Shown: positions 25,901-37,700 of the stretch, piece by piece
Layout: every line of letters begins with the position of its first letter
How positions within the stretch are numbered: the stretch's first letter is position 1
From: Cylicocyclus nassatus
Taxonomy: Eukaryota; Nematoda; Chromadorea; Rhabditida; Strongylidae
Length of the DNA: 64,000 nt
Assembly: GCA_958299035.1 (NCBI GenBank)
Contig: CATQJL010000326.1
Coordinates: 3,610,232 to 3,674,231 of the forward strand
Reading direction: 5' to 3'
Program-made: the position numbers and the translations under genes
The notes under the pieces: model-generated
What the model saw: only the letters and a program-made list of their open reading frames with translations
Told to the model about the DNA's origin: nothing
The model's database searches: none

Positions 25901-27964
25901 AAATATGGTGCAAATTTGTAAAAAAAAAATTTTTTAGAGCTAGACGAAAGTACTGCATACGCTAAGCAGCCATCTCTTGATTATCATTGAAGGTTGAAGA
26001 GTAATGCTTAATTTATCATTCTATGCTGAAATTAGGCTAAGCTGATGTTAAATTCTAAAAAGCCAGTCTCACATTTGATAAGAGATCTAAGTTAGCGCCG
26101 GCATTTTCGAGTCCGCAAAGCGCAGATAATCATTCTTTTTTTCTCAGGCACGAGCTCACCTCTGTTCTAATCATTTGGCTTGTAACTGGCATCTGTTACA
26201 ATTCAATTCGCCTAACGGAGGTGCAGCCCTTTTGATATCGTCAAGAAGCATAACGTTCGCCTTTGTGACCCCTCTGGTACAAACTGGCCCACTTCGCAGA
26301 ATAGAATCAAGAATACTCATACTGGAATTCTCTCTGAAACGCCAAATAGTGACGGTACCAAGAATTATGAGCGAAATGAAATCTTAAACGATGTCAACAT
26401 ATGGGCAACACAAATTATCATACTATAACCCATGAGATGTTACAGAAGTGACAGCCCCGAAGGTGCACCACGTGGTTTGAAGCGGTATAACCCACAAGAA
26501 CAACAGTTATATCATCCTATACAGCACTCTCGGGTCATGTCTAGAAGGTATATCTTCTATTTTTCACTTTTCATACAGATGAATCTATATCCACAATCCA
26601 ACGTTTTCAGCGTTCATGACCTCTCTTCTCGCGATGATGCTGCTTCATCAACACTGACTCGTCCAAATTCCGCACGGCCCTCCTCAGCAACTCGTCCACA
26701 AAGTAGAACGTTAACTAGAAGGGTGTCCACACCACAAGGGCATTCACCTACAAGATTTGAATCCAGGTAAAAACTTCATCTTCATGATCATGGAATTTAA
26801 ATGGTATAAAAGTTTTTTTAGGTTCCAAGTTGACGAGTCGCCACCTCGAGCACGTTACGCTAGCCCCAGCTCGCCCCGTGCCCGTTTTGCCGAGCCTCCG
26901 ATAGTTGAGGCTCAAGTACCACACGCTGGATTCAGCTATCTGTTCCCCTCCCAACCCGTTGTATCCAGCGTGGTCCCCAGAAGAGCAAATACACCCGACC
27001 CTCATGCAAGGGTGAATTTTCTTCTTGAAACCTGAAGTTATAAGGCATACTGTAATTCTGAACTTCAGCCGATAATCCGGTCGCATTCCCCCACGCGACT
27101 GATGTCACCGAGTCCACGCCCGGATTACGATACCAAGTGGGTTAGACTTGAAAATCAGAACCGCTCCGTTTGCACTATCACATGAATTTGGATCATTGCC
27201 AATCGTTACATTAATTCAAGGTCATACATCGAAAACGGGCAAGTGGTTTACATACCAATCAACATGGAGAATGGCCGTCACGAAAAGCTGAGGTAGGGCT
27301 TGTCAGTTTGCTTGCGATTTGATGAATTTGTCATAGTGAGTTTAGTCGATATGACCGACCCGATGGGGGTATCTATACGACTGATTCGAGGACTAGTAGC
27401 CGTGCAAAAGTAAGGAGTCCCAGCATCAATGGAGTCATAGGTGGGCTGTTGAGTACGAGTGAAGGAAAGAAAATAAGCCGCAAGGCAGAAACCTTAGATT
27501 GCGAGTGACCTATTGATACATATTTTACACTTTTGACTAGCTGAGACTGTCGTCTCTGGAAATGCGTATCTATTCTGAAAGCTCGAAAACCTTCATTTTA
27601 GTGACCAGTTTCGCAGAAATCGCAGCTTTCTACGAGTTCCTTACGCTCCGGTGTTTCGTCAAACTCGAGCCTCTTTTCTAATAAGGTCACTCGATTAGCG
27701 CAAGTTTCAATACAACGCTACGTCGCCGAGAACCCATCCCATTTTGAGACTTAATTAGGCGAATCATTCGTTTCAGACAGTTGCTGTCGCGGTAAATTTC
27801 TACTGACGAAAAACAGCAAAAAAAACGAAGGAATTTGATTGACACCAATGGCTACTGTTGCAGGAGATGACGTGAGAGACGCATTGAGTCAGTTCGACTA
27901 CCTCAATGATTATGACAACACAAGCATTCGAGGACGTGAACGGGAAGCCTCATATCATTTCTGA
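19956..27964 (+). CDS. Formin GBD/FH3-domain protein without FH2
   Basis: Eighteen exons join in phase: 19956-20049, 20136-20217, 21281-21455, 21673-21891, 21948-22100, 23328-23444, 23493-23617, 23674-23752, 23818-23998, 25671-25785, 26446-26547, 26611-26766, 26822-27011, 27069-27136, 27221-27292, 27337-27440 and 27864-27964, with 26822-27011 and 27069-27136 possibly variable; the product is about 710 residues. (This list has 17 pieces; an unseen extra exon in the long introns is possible.) Residues ~1-340 resemble the formin GTPase-binding/FH3 armadillo region, with helical blocks such as DSKCYALEILLLLLDQPQGF and GTHRTLIRCEVALTKFSVEY. The second half is Ser/Pro/Arg-rich and disordered, ending REREASYHF. 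No Pro-rich FH1 or FH2 core follows, so it cannot nucleate actin as a classical formin does. It may act as a scaffold or Rho-binding regulator; that is inference. A truncated hAT-like repeat sits in a long intron. Confidence 0.8.
24240..24566. repeat. Truncated hAT-like repeat, right end
   Basis: A G-15 run (24247-24261) and a C-15 run (24527-24541) bracket a non-coding core, and the right tip ends CCTGGGTATGCCACTG. The core has CGCCACGCACCTTCATC, the reverse complement of a word in the 15934-16610 element. The tip closely matches the repeat ending at 32832. No matching left tip was found, so this copy appears truncated. It lies in an intron of the FH3-domain gene. Confidence 0.55.
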
Positions 27965-29068
27965 AGACACTACATTGATCTAGAATTTTCTCACTATGAA
28001 AGCTTTGTACACAGAATCACACTGTTGATATTGCATGCCTTTTACAATAGCTCAACTTATGTGCTATTCACTTCTCGCACCAATACGACCAATTTAGCAC
28101 AATTTCAGTTCCTGTAACTTTTTTAGAACATGTCGTACCGCAAAATATGAGCGGTCGCACAGGTGTTGGAGAAAGTGTCATTGCAAAATTGATCATTATT
28201 CTTCCCATATACATATGTCTGTAGAAAGTGCAGTAACTATGCTCAATAAGAGCATAAACCTTGAATTTCTCCAAGGTGGATGCTCTTTATAAAGTCGCTC
28301 AATTGATTTTGTACAATTCATAATATGTAGAAAGAGATTTTTATTTTGACTCACCGATACGATGTGCTTCATCAATGTCTCGCCTTGATTTTGATTGCTG
28401 TAGTCATTTTCTTATTAGGTAATTGTGTGCAAAAAAAAATTCATAATATTTACCTCAATAAATTCTTAAAAATAATACTCTTTTATAAGTTCTTTTCCGA
28501 GACGATACACGTGTGTCGCACTGGTACATGAACAATATGTTAAAAACTTCAAAAAAATAAAGAGAGCGAGGTGATCTAAGTGTTCCTCATTGAGCCATCA
28601 CCGAGTGGAAAAAATGGGGATGAGCTTGGCAGTGTTGGGGACCTGAAAGGAGATCTTCATCTTCATCGGACTGGATATGTGAAATTCAGTACGTTTTTTT
28701 GGCGTAAACACTGAGAAGCTTTTTGAACGCGAGAGAGAGGAATTTCAAAGGGCACTATTTGTCTCTCATCCCATATAGTTCACACTTCTTACCGCAAACA
28801 GCTAACGCCATTTCAGTTTTCTCAACGCTGAAAGGAAGACGGATGAAAGACGAATGAGCGCGCAATCATTACCCAACAAGGTCGTCAGTGATTGTGGCTG
28901 TTAGGCGTTACGCCAAACACACGTACATCGATCGGAATCACCCTCAGACTCACCTCGACGACATCAATGAGGCGACAGTAAAACAGCGACGTATATACAA
29001 TGAATAAGTAGTCCTCTGAGTAGCGATATTGAGCAATAGAAGGGCAGCAGAACAAGAATTAGTAACAT
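27965..29068. other. Convergent intergenic region
   Basis: Separates the end of the plus-strand FH3 gene from the end of the minus-strand Arg/Tyr-rich gene. AATAAA hexamers at 28457-28462 and 28557-28562 are candidate poly(A) signals for the FH3 gene. No coding potential was recognised. Confidence 0.45.
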
Positions 29069-30263
29069 TCAGATATTCCTATAGAGTGGCTGAGGAGGAG
29101 CAGTGGGTTCGTAACTCCAAGGTGGCCACGTAAAGTTGAAACAGCAGCACTTGACCCGGTGGTGTCGAATCTGGCGGTAACCTCCTGGGCCGGGGCCCCC
29201 CGGCGGCGGCGGTCCGTGCGGCTGCTGCGTGATCGCCCGACGGGATGAGCCATACCCGGCTCCTCCACCACCGTGGGACTCGTGGTGGTAGCTGGAATGA
29301 GCCTGCCTTTTGTGCGAACTGCGAGCGTCACCCTCCATGTGCCTCTCGTCCCTATACATCTCTCTGCCATCGTCGCGACCATAACCAGCGAACTCTTCGG
29401 ACCTGCCGTACTCACGTCGGCCACGTCCTGGATCAACGGAAATATTCAGGTTGTGCCGTTTTGACGACGATGCCGACTTTGGTGAGTATCCTTCAGCCCT
29501 GGACACGTCTCGCGGGTTCCGTGGTCTGTCATCGTAATTTCGTCGTGCCAGCCATTCCGTGCTCCTAGTGAGTGCTCGAGGCATTCTTTTCATTGGTATG
29601 TCAACTTCACGCGAATATGCACCTCGTCCGACGGTTTCTGCGCCAACATCCCGTCTGTCTTCTTTCCTCACGAATGGGGTGTATAACTCCCGTTCGTAGT
29701 CATAATTTCTATCATTACGCTCGCGATAAATCGGAATATTAACTCCACGACGATCATCAAACAACGACGGGTCATCGCGAAATGCGTCGCGATGATCGAG
29801 TGATTTGCTCCTGCAACAAAAACTTTCTAAGGACTTTTTAGGGGTGTGTGCATCCAGATTTATGACAGTGGCAACGAATCGATTTTTCGAAAAATAGGGT
29901 CTTCTGCTAAACTATGTAAAAACGATGAATCACCCTTTACAGAACTAGTTTGTCAAAGGGTAACGCCCATGTAGCAAAACAAAATACATGCTTTGTATAA
30001 TATTTTCAAAAGGAAGCGAATATAAAATTGAGCATTAAGATTAATACATACCTAACAGTTTTGTCTAGAGGACGGCCGTAAGGAGGGAATTCAGAAGGAA
30101 TATATTCAGGATCCAGGCGTGACTGTGATCGTGCACGCTGCTGCGGGAAGTCATGTCGTGGCCAGTCACGGTAGTCGGGTTCACGGAACTCTCTGTAGTC
30201 GGGGTAGTCGATGCCTCGGTAGAACTCTGGTGGAGGACGGCCATATTCAGGCCGAAACTCCAT
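29069..30263 (-). CDS. Arg/Tyr/Gly/Pro-rich protein with C-terminal Cys/Trp motif
   Basis: Two exons on the minus strand, 30263-30052 and 29810-29069, join in phase across a TAG|GTATG donor and a TTGCAG acceptor, giving about 317 residues starting MEFRPEYGRPPPEFYRG. I do not recognise the family. Most of the chain is low-complexity and highly charged (YREFREPDYRDW-type repeats, RERNDRNYDYER, many RS/SR pairs), followed by a His/Gly/Pro stretch. The end, HHRVKCCCFNFTWPPW plus a short tail, is hydrophobic and Cys/Trp-rich, unlike the rest. The three adjacent cysteines could be lipidated and anchor the protein to a membrane; this is inference. An intrinsically disordered RNA-binding or cortex-associated protein are both possible. 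It runs head-to-head with the methyltransferase-like gene and convergent with the FH3 gene. The upstream sequence is GC-rich and promoter-like. Confidence 0.7.
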
Positions 30264-31757
30264 ACGTATCGAAAGGAGTTGATCTGAGGGCGGTCCGTTG
30301 CGAGGCTAGCAGGCAGCCGTCAGTGAGAGAAATTTGTTCTAATATGAAACGGGTTGGCCGTTTGGGCAAGCTGATTTACAACGCCGTTTTTGGGGTGTGG
30401 CCGAGGCGGCTGCGCGGCGTCGGCAGCGGCGACGGAAGGTCGGGAAATCTGGGCGGCTGATGCTGGCGTTGCGGAAGGTCGGGAATCTAGGTAGGTGCGG
30501 AAAACGGTCGAGCAAAAACTCACGACGCACCGCGACGCATTCGGGAGCCGGAACTCGTTTTGTCAGCAGCGCTGATGCGAATGACAGAGCAGGCGCGAAA
30601 AACGTCGCGAAACTCGCGTCAAGCACCGAAGCCAACCGGCCGACGCCAACCCCGCCACCACTCTGCACTTCTGCGATTCGCCGCGAGTCACGTTTGCAAA
30701 CTGAAGAAGTCGCATTTCCATGATTGCCATCGCCATCGCGCTGATAACTTGTTGTGCCTCCCTACTGGTGCGCATCGGGAGAGGAGACGAAGCTGTGTCT
30801 TACGCTCATAGGAACTGTGTCCTTAGCTTACTAGCGAAAACTGTGTTACTTGCAGCGGAAGAAACGAAAGGCTTCTAACACCTGCTTGGTTCGGATGAGG
30901 TTCTTTAGTCGGTTATAACATTTTCTTCTCGTTTTCTAATTAGTGAAAGAGAGAGACGCATAAAACACACAGCATAGTATGTAGCGATGAAGGCGAAGAG
31001 CACAGAACAGGAAAGTGTTGGAAATGCTTTTTTGATGGAATTCCATTCAAACATCACATTCTTGTGCCAGTTTACTACCTGTCCTCTATTCTGTGACAAT
31101 GTTGGAATCCTTCTTTCTTGAAGGGACCGCGTCAACGTTAAACATTGATATTCATTTGACTTACATTTCCGCAGGCAATTTTCAAAATCTTTTGACATTC
31201 CTCTTGGTGTTTGATGACATAATTAGACCAGGCTTTTCCGGAAATACTCATTTAGACCGGTGGCTGGACCGTCCCATATCATCGAGAGTAGGCTCATAAA
31301 CTTGATTCTATTCGTAAAGCTTTGCAGAGCGTAAGAAGTTTCCCTGCTTGACCGCTTTCGAAACGAGGCCACACCCCAAAGAAACGTCCTTCTGATTGTG
31401 TACATATGTAGATGCGATGCAGAGAATTCCTCACAATAATGTGGCAATAAACGTCAATGAAAGTTCTTGTCGTTTATCGGAGATAAACAGAGAAAACTTC
31501 ATTTTGACTTTAATACTTGGTGGAAACGCCGGTGGCGGAAATGTACTTCGATTTGCTTAACTCCTATGAACTTGTTTGCTGATTGCTTTTCTCAATTTTT
31601 TAATTTTGCTTGACCAAACCACCTGATATCATTGAGAAGCTAGGGGAAGGTAGCGGAAATGTCGCAAGAGGGGTTTGACATTTTGACATGTTGTGACAAC
31701 CCGCGCCCGAGCAAAGGATGACCACAGCTTATTCGCTGACCCTCACAAGAGCACAAA
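30264..31757. promoter_or_regulatory. Divergent intergenic region with GC-rich core
   Basis: Lies between two head-to-head genes. The part next to the minus-strand gene (about 30300-30720) is GC- and CpG-rich, with open frames on both strands that are probably compositional. The rest is AT-rich and empty. It likely carries promoters in both directions; no specific element was identified. Confidence 0.35.
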
Positions 31758-34700
31758 ATGTGGTTGAGCCTCTTAGTCCTCATATCCTTAGTGTCTTGTG
31801 GGAATACTTTCTGGCTACCTTTTGTGAGTTTTGTTTTTGAATCTCCTTGCTGACAATACAGCAGTGTAATCCAATCAGACAATCGTTGGTTTATCGCATG
31901 TTTTACTCATTTTGAGGAAAATCTGCAATCATTACTGGAAGATCTGCAAAATGCAACGATTAAACTCGGAACGAGTGAATCCGGCATTTCCTTTAGTCTC
32001 TCCGACATAGCTACAGGTTACCAACTGGCTTTTATTGCTCTGAAGCGGCATGGTTGATTTTCGCACTTTTTCAGATTTTTTCTCCGGAATACGTCGATTT
32101 TTCTCAAGAATCAATGATCAGGACAAATATGTCATTGCTCAAGAAGTGCTTGATTTCTTCAACGTAACTACGGAAGGTTGGTCGATCTTGTTCATGGTTA
32201 GAGTTTGAGCATCTTGCTTATCGCTTAGGTTGATTCATAGTCTTGCGCCATTGTCATCGTAATTGTCCTTTTAAAGATTTCTATAATCCTAGAAAAATTC
32301 ATTCGCTTTTTGATAGCGCCTAAAGCAAGAATCTGAAAGAATTTTTTCATGTAATGGTGATACAAGCTGATTGAGAGAAACACCCAAATTAAACTTTCCT
32401 GATTTTTGACCTCCAGAAATGCTAGAAGGTGTAAGTAAATCAAATTTTGTTCTCAATTAAGCTTTACTTCTTGATCTTTTTAACTGTGGGGAATTCATGG
32501 TGATTGAATGTTCTATATTTGTGATTTCCGTCCTTTTTAACACGACATTTCGATTTGCTTCGAGTAAAATTTCTAATTTGGATAGTTAAATAGAGCATAT
32601 TGTAGGTGCTAAAAAATGTAAAAACATAACATACAATATTGATTTGAACATTTTTTGGTGGATTTTCAACACTTTTTAATGTATGGCTTATGAATTAACT
32701 TAATACATAAGTAGACAGTAGTGGCTTCTTAAAAATTCAATTAAGCCTCATAAAAAATTTTCGCACCTTCATCAGAAAGAAATTTTTGTCTCCCCCCCCC
32801 CCCCAAAAAAAGAAATCCTGGGCGCGCCACTGGTAGGCAGTGTAACTTTTCACCATCGTATATGATTACTTTGCACATATTAGACCTATTCCAGCTTCTT
32901 TTGTGGATATATCGTCAGAGCAGATCAGCTACCCGCTACCGTACATCGAGCCTACCGTAGCGATACAGCAGCATACGGTAGCGACGACGGCTCCGATGCG
33001 AACGAGGCCGATGAGAACAACAACTCAAGCACCTTCGTCACAGCGTTACACGGCCTACAGTCCCGTGATCATTTGGCCCACAACTGCTAGAACAACTACC
33101 GTGCTGAGGACGTCGCGAAGACCGTTCACTTGGAGACCGGTGACACCGCATTTGCAAAGGTATGAATAAATTTGAACGGAGTCTCTTGTTTCCTGCATTT
33201 GAGACCATAATGCTGCTAAAAGCCATCTTGGCAAATTTAGCATTCAGTAAAACAGCCAACGCATGACTGCTTCTAGTTACAAGTATAATAGCCGCTGTCT
33301 CTCATAAAAAATTTATTTCGTACACAAACCTATTTTTCAGTGAAATAGTAGGTAGCATATAAGAATTATTAGGTTGATGTAAAAATAATGGCCGTAGCTA
33401 TGGGTTCTTGAGGCTAAAAATAGTTTCTCAAAAATCTATGAAGGTACTAGCCTGAAATTCCACAGTCATGCTTCGGAGGCTTTGTGGTGCACAGTACCTG
33501 AATTAGAGGAGAGGGCGGAGTTAAAAGCGCAGTTTGCCAATTTTCTATTTTCGTTTTATTTCCCAAATTCTAAGTGGGAGAAATTTATAGCAAGTGCGTA
33601 GATTCAAACAGTGAATGAACATAATATCTCTACTATGCGATGACCAACTGGGACTTGTAGGATTTCTCCGGGTGGAGATCGAACTTCTGAGCTGGCCAAA
33701 TCTTACAGACTTTGGCATTAAACTTTACGTGGACCAAATGTTTAAATAGATTTTTGGTAGTCACTTTGTAGATCTTGCCTCTATCGAATGGTATCTCATC
33801 CACATATTTCTGTGATTACATGCTGTGATAGAGTATGCTAAGGACATTATTTTTGCATCAGCCTAATAACTGAGTAGTTCTTTGTCTGTAATATACAGTG
33901 ACCGCCAAAAAGTTGCGGACAAGCCTCCCTCCCATTTTCATCGCTCTTTTTCAGAAGGAAAACAAGGATAAAAAATGTAGTGATTGCATGAGGTGATAGA
34001 GCTCTTCAAGATCTACAATCTACACTTTGCGTTTTTCGAAAAACATGTATTCTAAAAATTTTAAAAAACTTTTTCTAAAAAAAGTCCGAAAATGGCCGCG
34101 TCACAATGTCGCGGACAATAATTCTTCGAACGCAAAAATTTTCTTTTGAGTCCTATTCTGAAGCTGAAACACAAGTAATCCAAACGGGTAAGCATACTAC
34201 TATACAGAGCTCGTCAAGAACTACACACTGGTTATGGTTGCTTCCCAAAAAACACAAGCTTGAGTTTTATTTTGCTTTTTTTTTTCAAAAATAACTTCTA
34301 ATTCTCCTTTTTAAGCCAAGTTTCTTCACATGGAAACCTATTCACGACATTCCACAACGCTGTTTGGATAAAGCAGATGCTCTTTACCATTCTCCATGCA
34401 TCTGACGTGTACTGATGAGTTTCTTTGCTGAAAATGGCTCTTGGCAGTGCTTGCACATGACCCCACCTGCACCTCACCACTAACTTGTACCGGTTTGCAG
34501 GCTTGTAACTCGGCTTATAATCAATATGTGAGCCTGCAATTAGGCTTATTCGAAAGAATGAGACTTCCTCTACACGATGGTATGTAAAAGAGATGGGTAT
34601 AAGAAAGAGTGGAGATTTGGCGGATGGGGTGGAAAAACGCGGCCTGAGTGGTAGGGTGGGGATAACCAGCTAAAGTTGAATAGAGCTTCTTTCGCTACCA

Positions 34701-37700
34701 GTTCAATCCTGGAAGCTTGAAACTGTCAATGTTCTTGTAATAGATCCATTTTGAAGCTCTAGAACTGTTTTGGTGTTGATAAGAGCCTTCACTCCAACCA
34801 CCACTGAGGCCGCGTTTTTCCACCCCATCCGCCAAATCTCCGCTGTTTCTTATACCCATCTCTTTTACATACCATCGTGTAGAAGAAGTCTCATTCTTTC
34901 GAATAAGCCTAATTGCAGGCTCACATATTGACTATAAGCCGAGTTACAAGCCTGCAAACCGGTACAAGTTAGTGGTGAGGTGCAGGTGGGGTCATGTGCA
35001 AGCACTGCCAAGAGCCATTTTCAGCAAAGAAACTCATCAGTGCACGTCAGATGCATGGAGAATGGTAAAGAGCATCTGCTTTATCCAAACAGCGTTGTGG
35101 AATGTCGTGAATAGGTTTCCATGTGAAGAAACTTGGCTTAAAAAGGAGAATTAGAAGTTATTTTTGAAAAAAAAAAGCAAAATAAAACTCAAGCTTGTGT
35201 TTTTTGGGAAGCAACCATAACCAGTGTGTAGTTCTTGACGAGCTCTGTATAGTAGTATGCTTACCCGTTTGGATTACTTGTGTTTCAGCTTCAGAATAGG
35301 ACTCAAAAGAAAGTTTTTGCGTTCGAAGAATTATTGTCCGCGACATTGTGACGCGGCCATTTTCGGACTTTTTTTAGAAAAAGTTTTTTAAAATTTTTAG
35401 AATACATGTTTTTCGAAAAACGCAAAGTGTAGATTGTAGATCTTGAAGAGCTCTATCACCTCATGCAATCACTACATTTTTTATCCTTGTTTTCCTTCTG
35501 AAAAAGAGCGATGAAAATGGGAGGGAGGCTTGTCCGCAACTTTTTGGCGGTCACTGTAGCTGAAATACTGCTAGGAAAAAATATAATTTTGATGCTTATT
35601 GATTTCTGGGACCTCGAAAAACGATTATTGCATGAAGAAGGGTTGTTCTCATCACCAGCATGAGCCATTTCTAATAAATTAGCAACTCCTTTTCGATCGT
35701 CGAGAGCTGGTAATGGGAGCAAGGCATATTAGATCTGATGCAAAATCAAAATCTTTAAAAACCAAGATGAAATCAAACTAAAATGTAATACTAAGTTATT
35801 TCCTAATTCTGTTCGGATTTACATTGAATTCTTTGGTAGTGGGAATCTCACTAAAGTCCAGCATTTACTGTACACATGCCATTAGTTTCTTGTCTTTAAG
35901 GTCTTCACCTTCATCCGTGACACCCTCTTTTGTTGAGCAAGCTTTTGCTACTGATTCCACAACCACGGACAACATTCCTCTTATCGTCAAGGTAAAGATT
36001 TACTGCATTTGCAAAAGAACTTTATAGTTTTTCAGGCTAGGAAGTTTACGAGACCACCTATCGTCATTGATTCGCCAACGGTAGCGCTGTCACAGCTCAA
36101 ACTAACAAGCAAATACTGTCGTATGTCTTCTTCCTTATCTTTTAGTATCTTTTTAGGTTTATAGCCTGAGAGGTGGTATCCGCGCGAAATTGTGGGTCCA
36201 AGGATACAAATTTGCCCGGACGCTACAGTGTCAGACAGTTGAAAAATGTGTTAGCTATGCCCATAGTATTCGATTTGACTTGAAACAGTTGCAAGCTCGC
36301 GGCTCATAGATTCATATTCAGAAACCGGCAAGAAATGTCATGTGGATCTGCGCAGCTTCGAGACTACAGATCCGGTATTCCATTATGCCTACAGTCATTC
36401 TTCAGCGTCCAGTGATCACGTGCAGACGGTTTTACGAGTGAGTTTGAGTGAAAATCTATTTCCTATGCACTTTGAGTGAAAAATGATGAAAATAGAATCC
36501 TGATGTAAGTTTCGTGTAGAGATGAGACAACGCAGCCAGCCATTTAATGGTTCAGCACGATCGGTCATGGGTCGAGGTGTGTTTCCTGGAGAGAATGAAG
36601 GGATGTAAATCTTCAAAGATGGGCTTGGAAAAATACCCAAATTTCACGCGTACAGCCGCACCTTTTTTTCATTTCTCAACTGAGCCGCTCAGCCGCTTCA
36701 CCGTACGTCCGAAACGATTCTTACGCTGCACGATTCTCTTAAGCAATATACAGCACGGTGTAGGGTGCTCCTTGCGGTCTTTTGGCGTGTTTGAGTTGGT
36801 CGATTTTGGCAAAAATCCCCCGCTCCATGTACGCGCTTAATTAGGGTAGTATTTAGAATAAACGCGAGTATTCAGAGCAGGGTCAAGCTTGTGATGCGAC
36901 TGTCGCAACGGGGGGTCGTAAGAGGGTATCTAAGGTGGGGGGGGGGGGTCGTAAGAGAAGGTAGTTAGGCTAAAATACCCTAAGCTTAAAAGGGAATCAA
37001 AAAGCAGATAATTAGTCATGTTATTTACAATAAATCTATAAAAAAGTGGAAATCAGAATGAAAAAAAAAATAAAAATCTGTAGAAATTCTCAAGAAAAAC
37101 ATTTACAAGAGCTCAAAACACTTTTGAAGGATGTATGATTTGATAAAAATGCTAAATGTACCGACTGCCCTAAAAATCTTGCTTTTGAAGCCCTCCTGAA
37201 GTCTCACACACTCGACAAAAGCGAATATCTTTATCAGCTGTGACCATCATAAATTTCTAAATCTTTTTGTAATGTTTCTTACGGGCCCATATGATTTATC
37301 TGTATTTGGGAGATGCTCCGCTACATCATTGCAAAATTTGGTGTTATTTTGTCAACTGTGGATTTTCTTATAATTTTATGTATGGTAGCAAAAAATTACG
37401 AAAGGGGGGTCGTATCTGGGTCGCATCTAAATTTCTTCGGAGCTATTGAAGCTTGTTGGCTGTAATTCTGCTGTAATATGAGGCCATCCTCCTACTTTCC
37501 CTCATTAAAATTGCAAGCTATTTCATAACTTCTCTGGTAAGTTACAAACTTTTAAGCTCAAAAATCCCAGTTTTTGCTTTTTAAGATCGCATCTAAATTT
37601 GCGAGAGTCGCATCTACATTTTTTCGAGCTTACTGCTCCTCAAGAGCTGAAACTTTTTCTATGGATAGTCTGGGCACAATACTACAGAATCTGTGCTTTG

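Noticed and set aside
26748..27086. Minus-strand frame of 112 codons
   Set aside because: Antisense shadow of exons of the FH3-domain gene.
30339..30723. Overlapping Arg/Ala-rich frames on both strands
   Set aside because: Located in the GC-rich upstream region; compositional artefacts rather than genes.
34660..34720. Possible tRNA (B-box-like GTTCAATCC)
   Set aside because: No matching A box or cloverleaf; it lies in the spacer of the foldback element.
34106..35346. Mirrored short frames that look like a duplicated gene pair
   Set aside because: They are the two arms of the Tc1-like foldback element and show no transposase motif.
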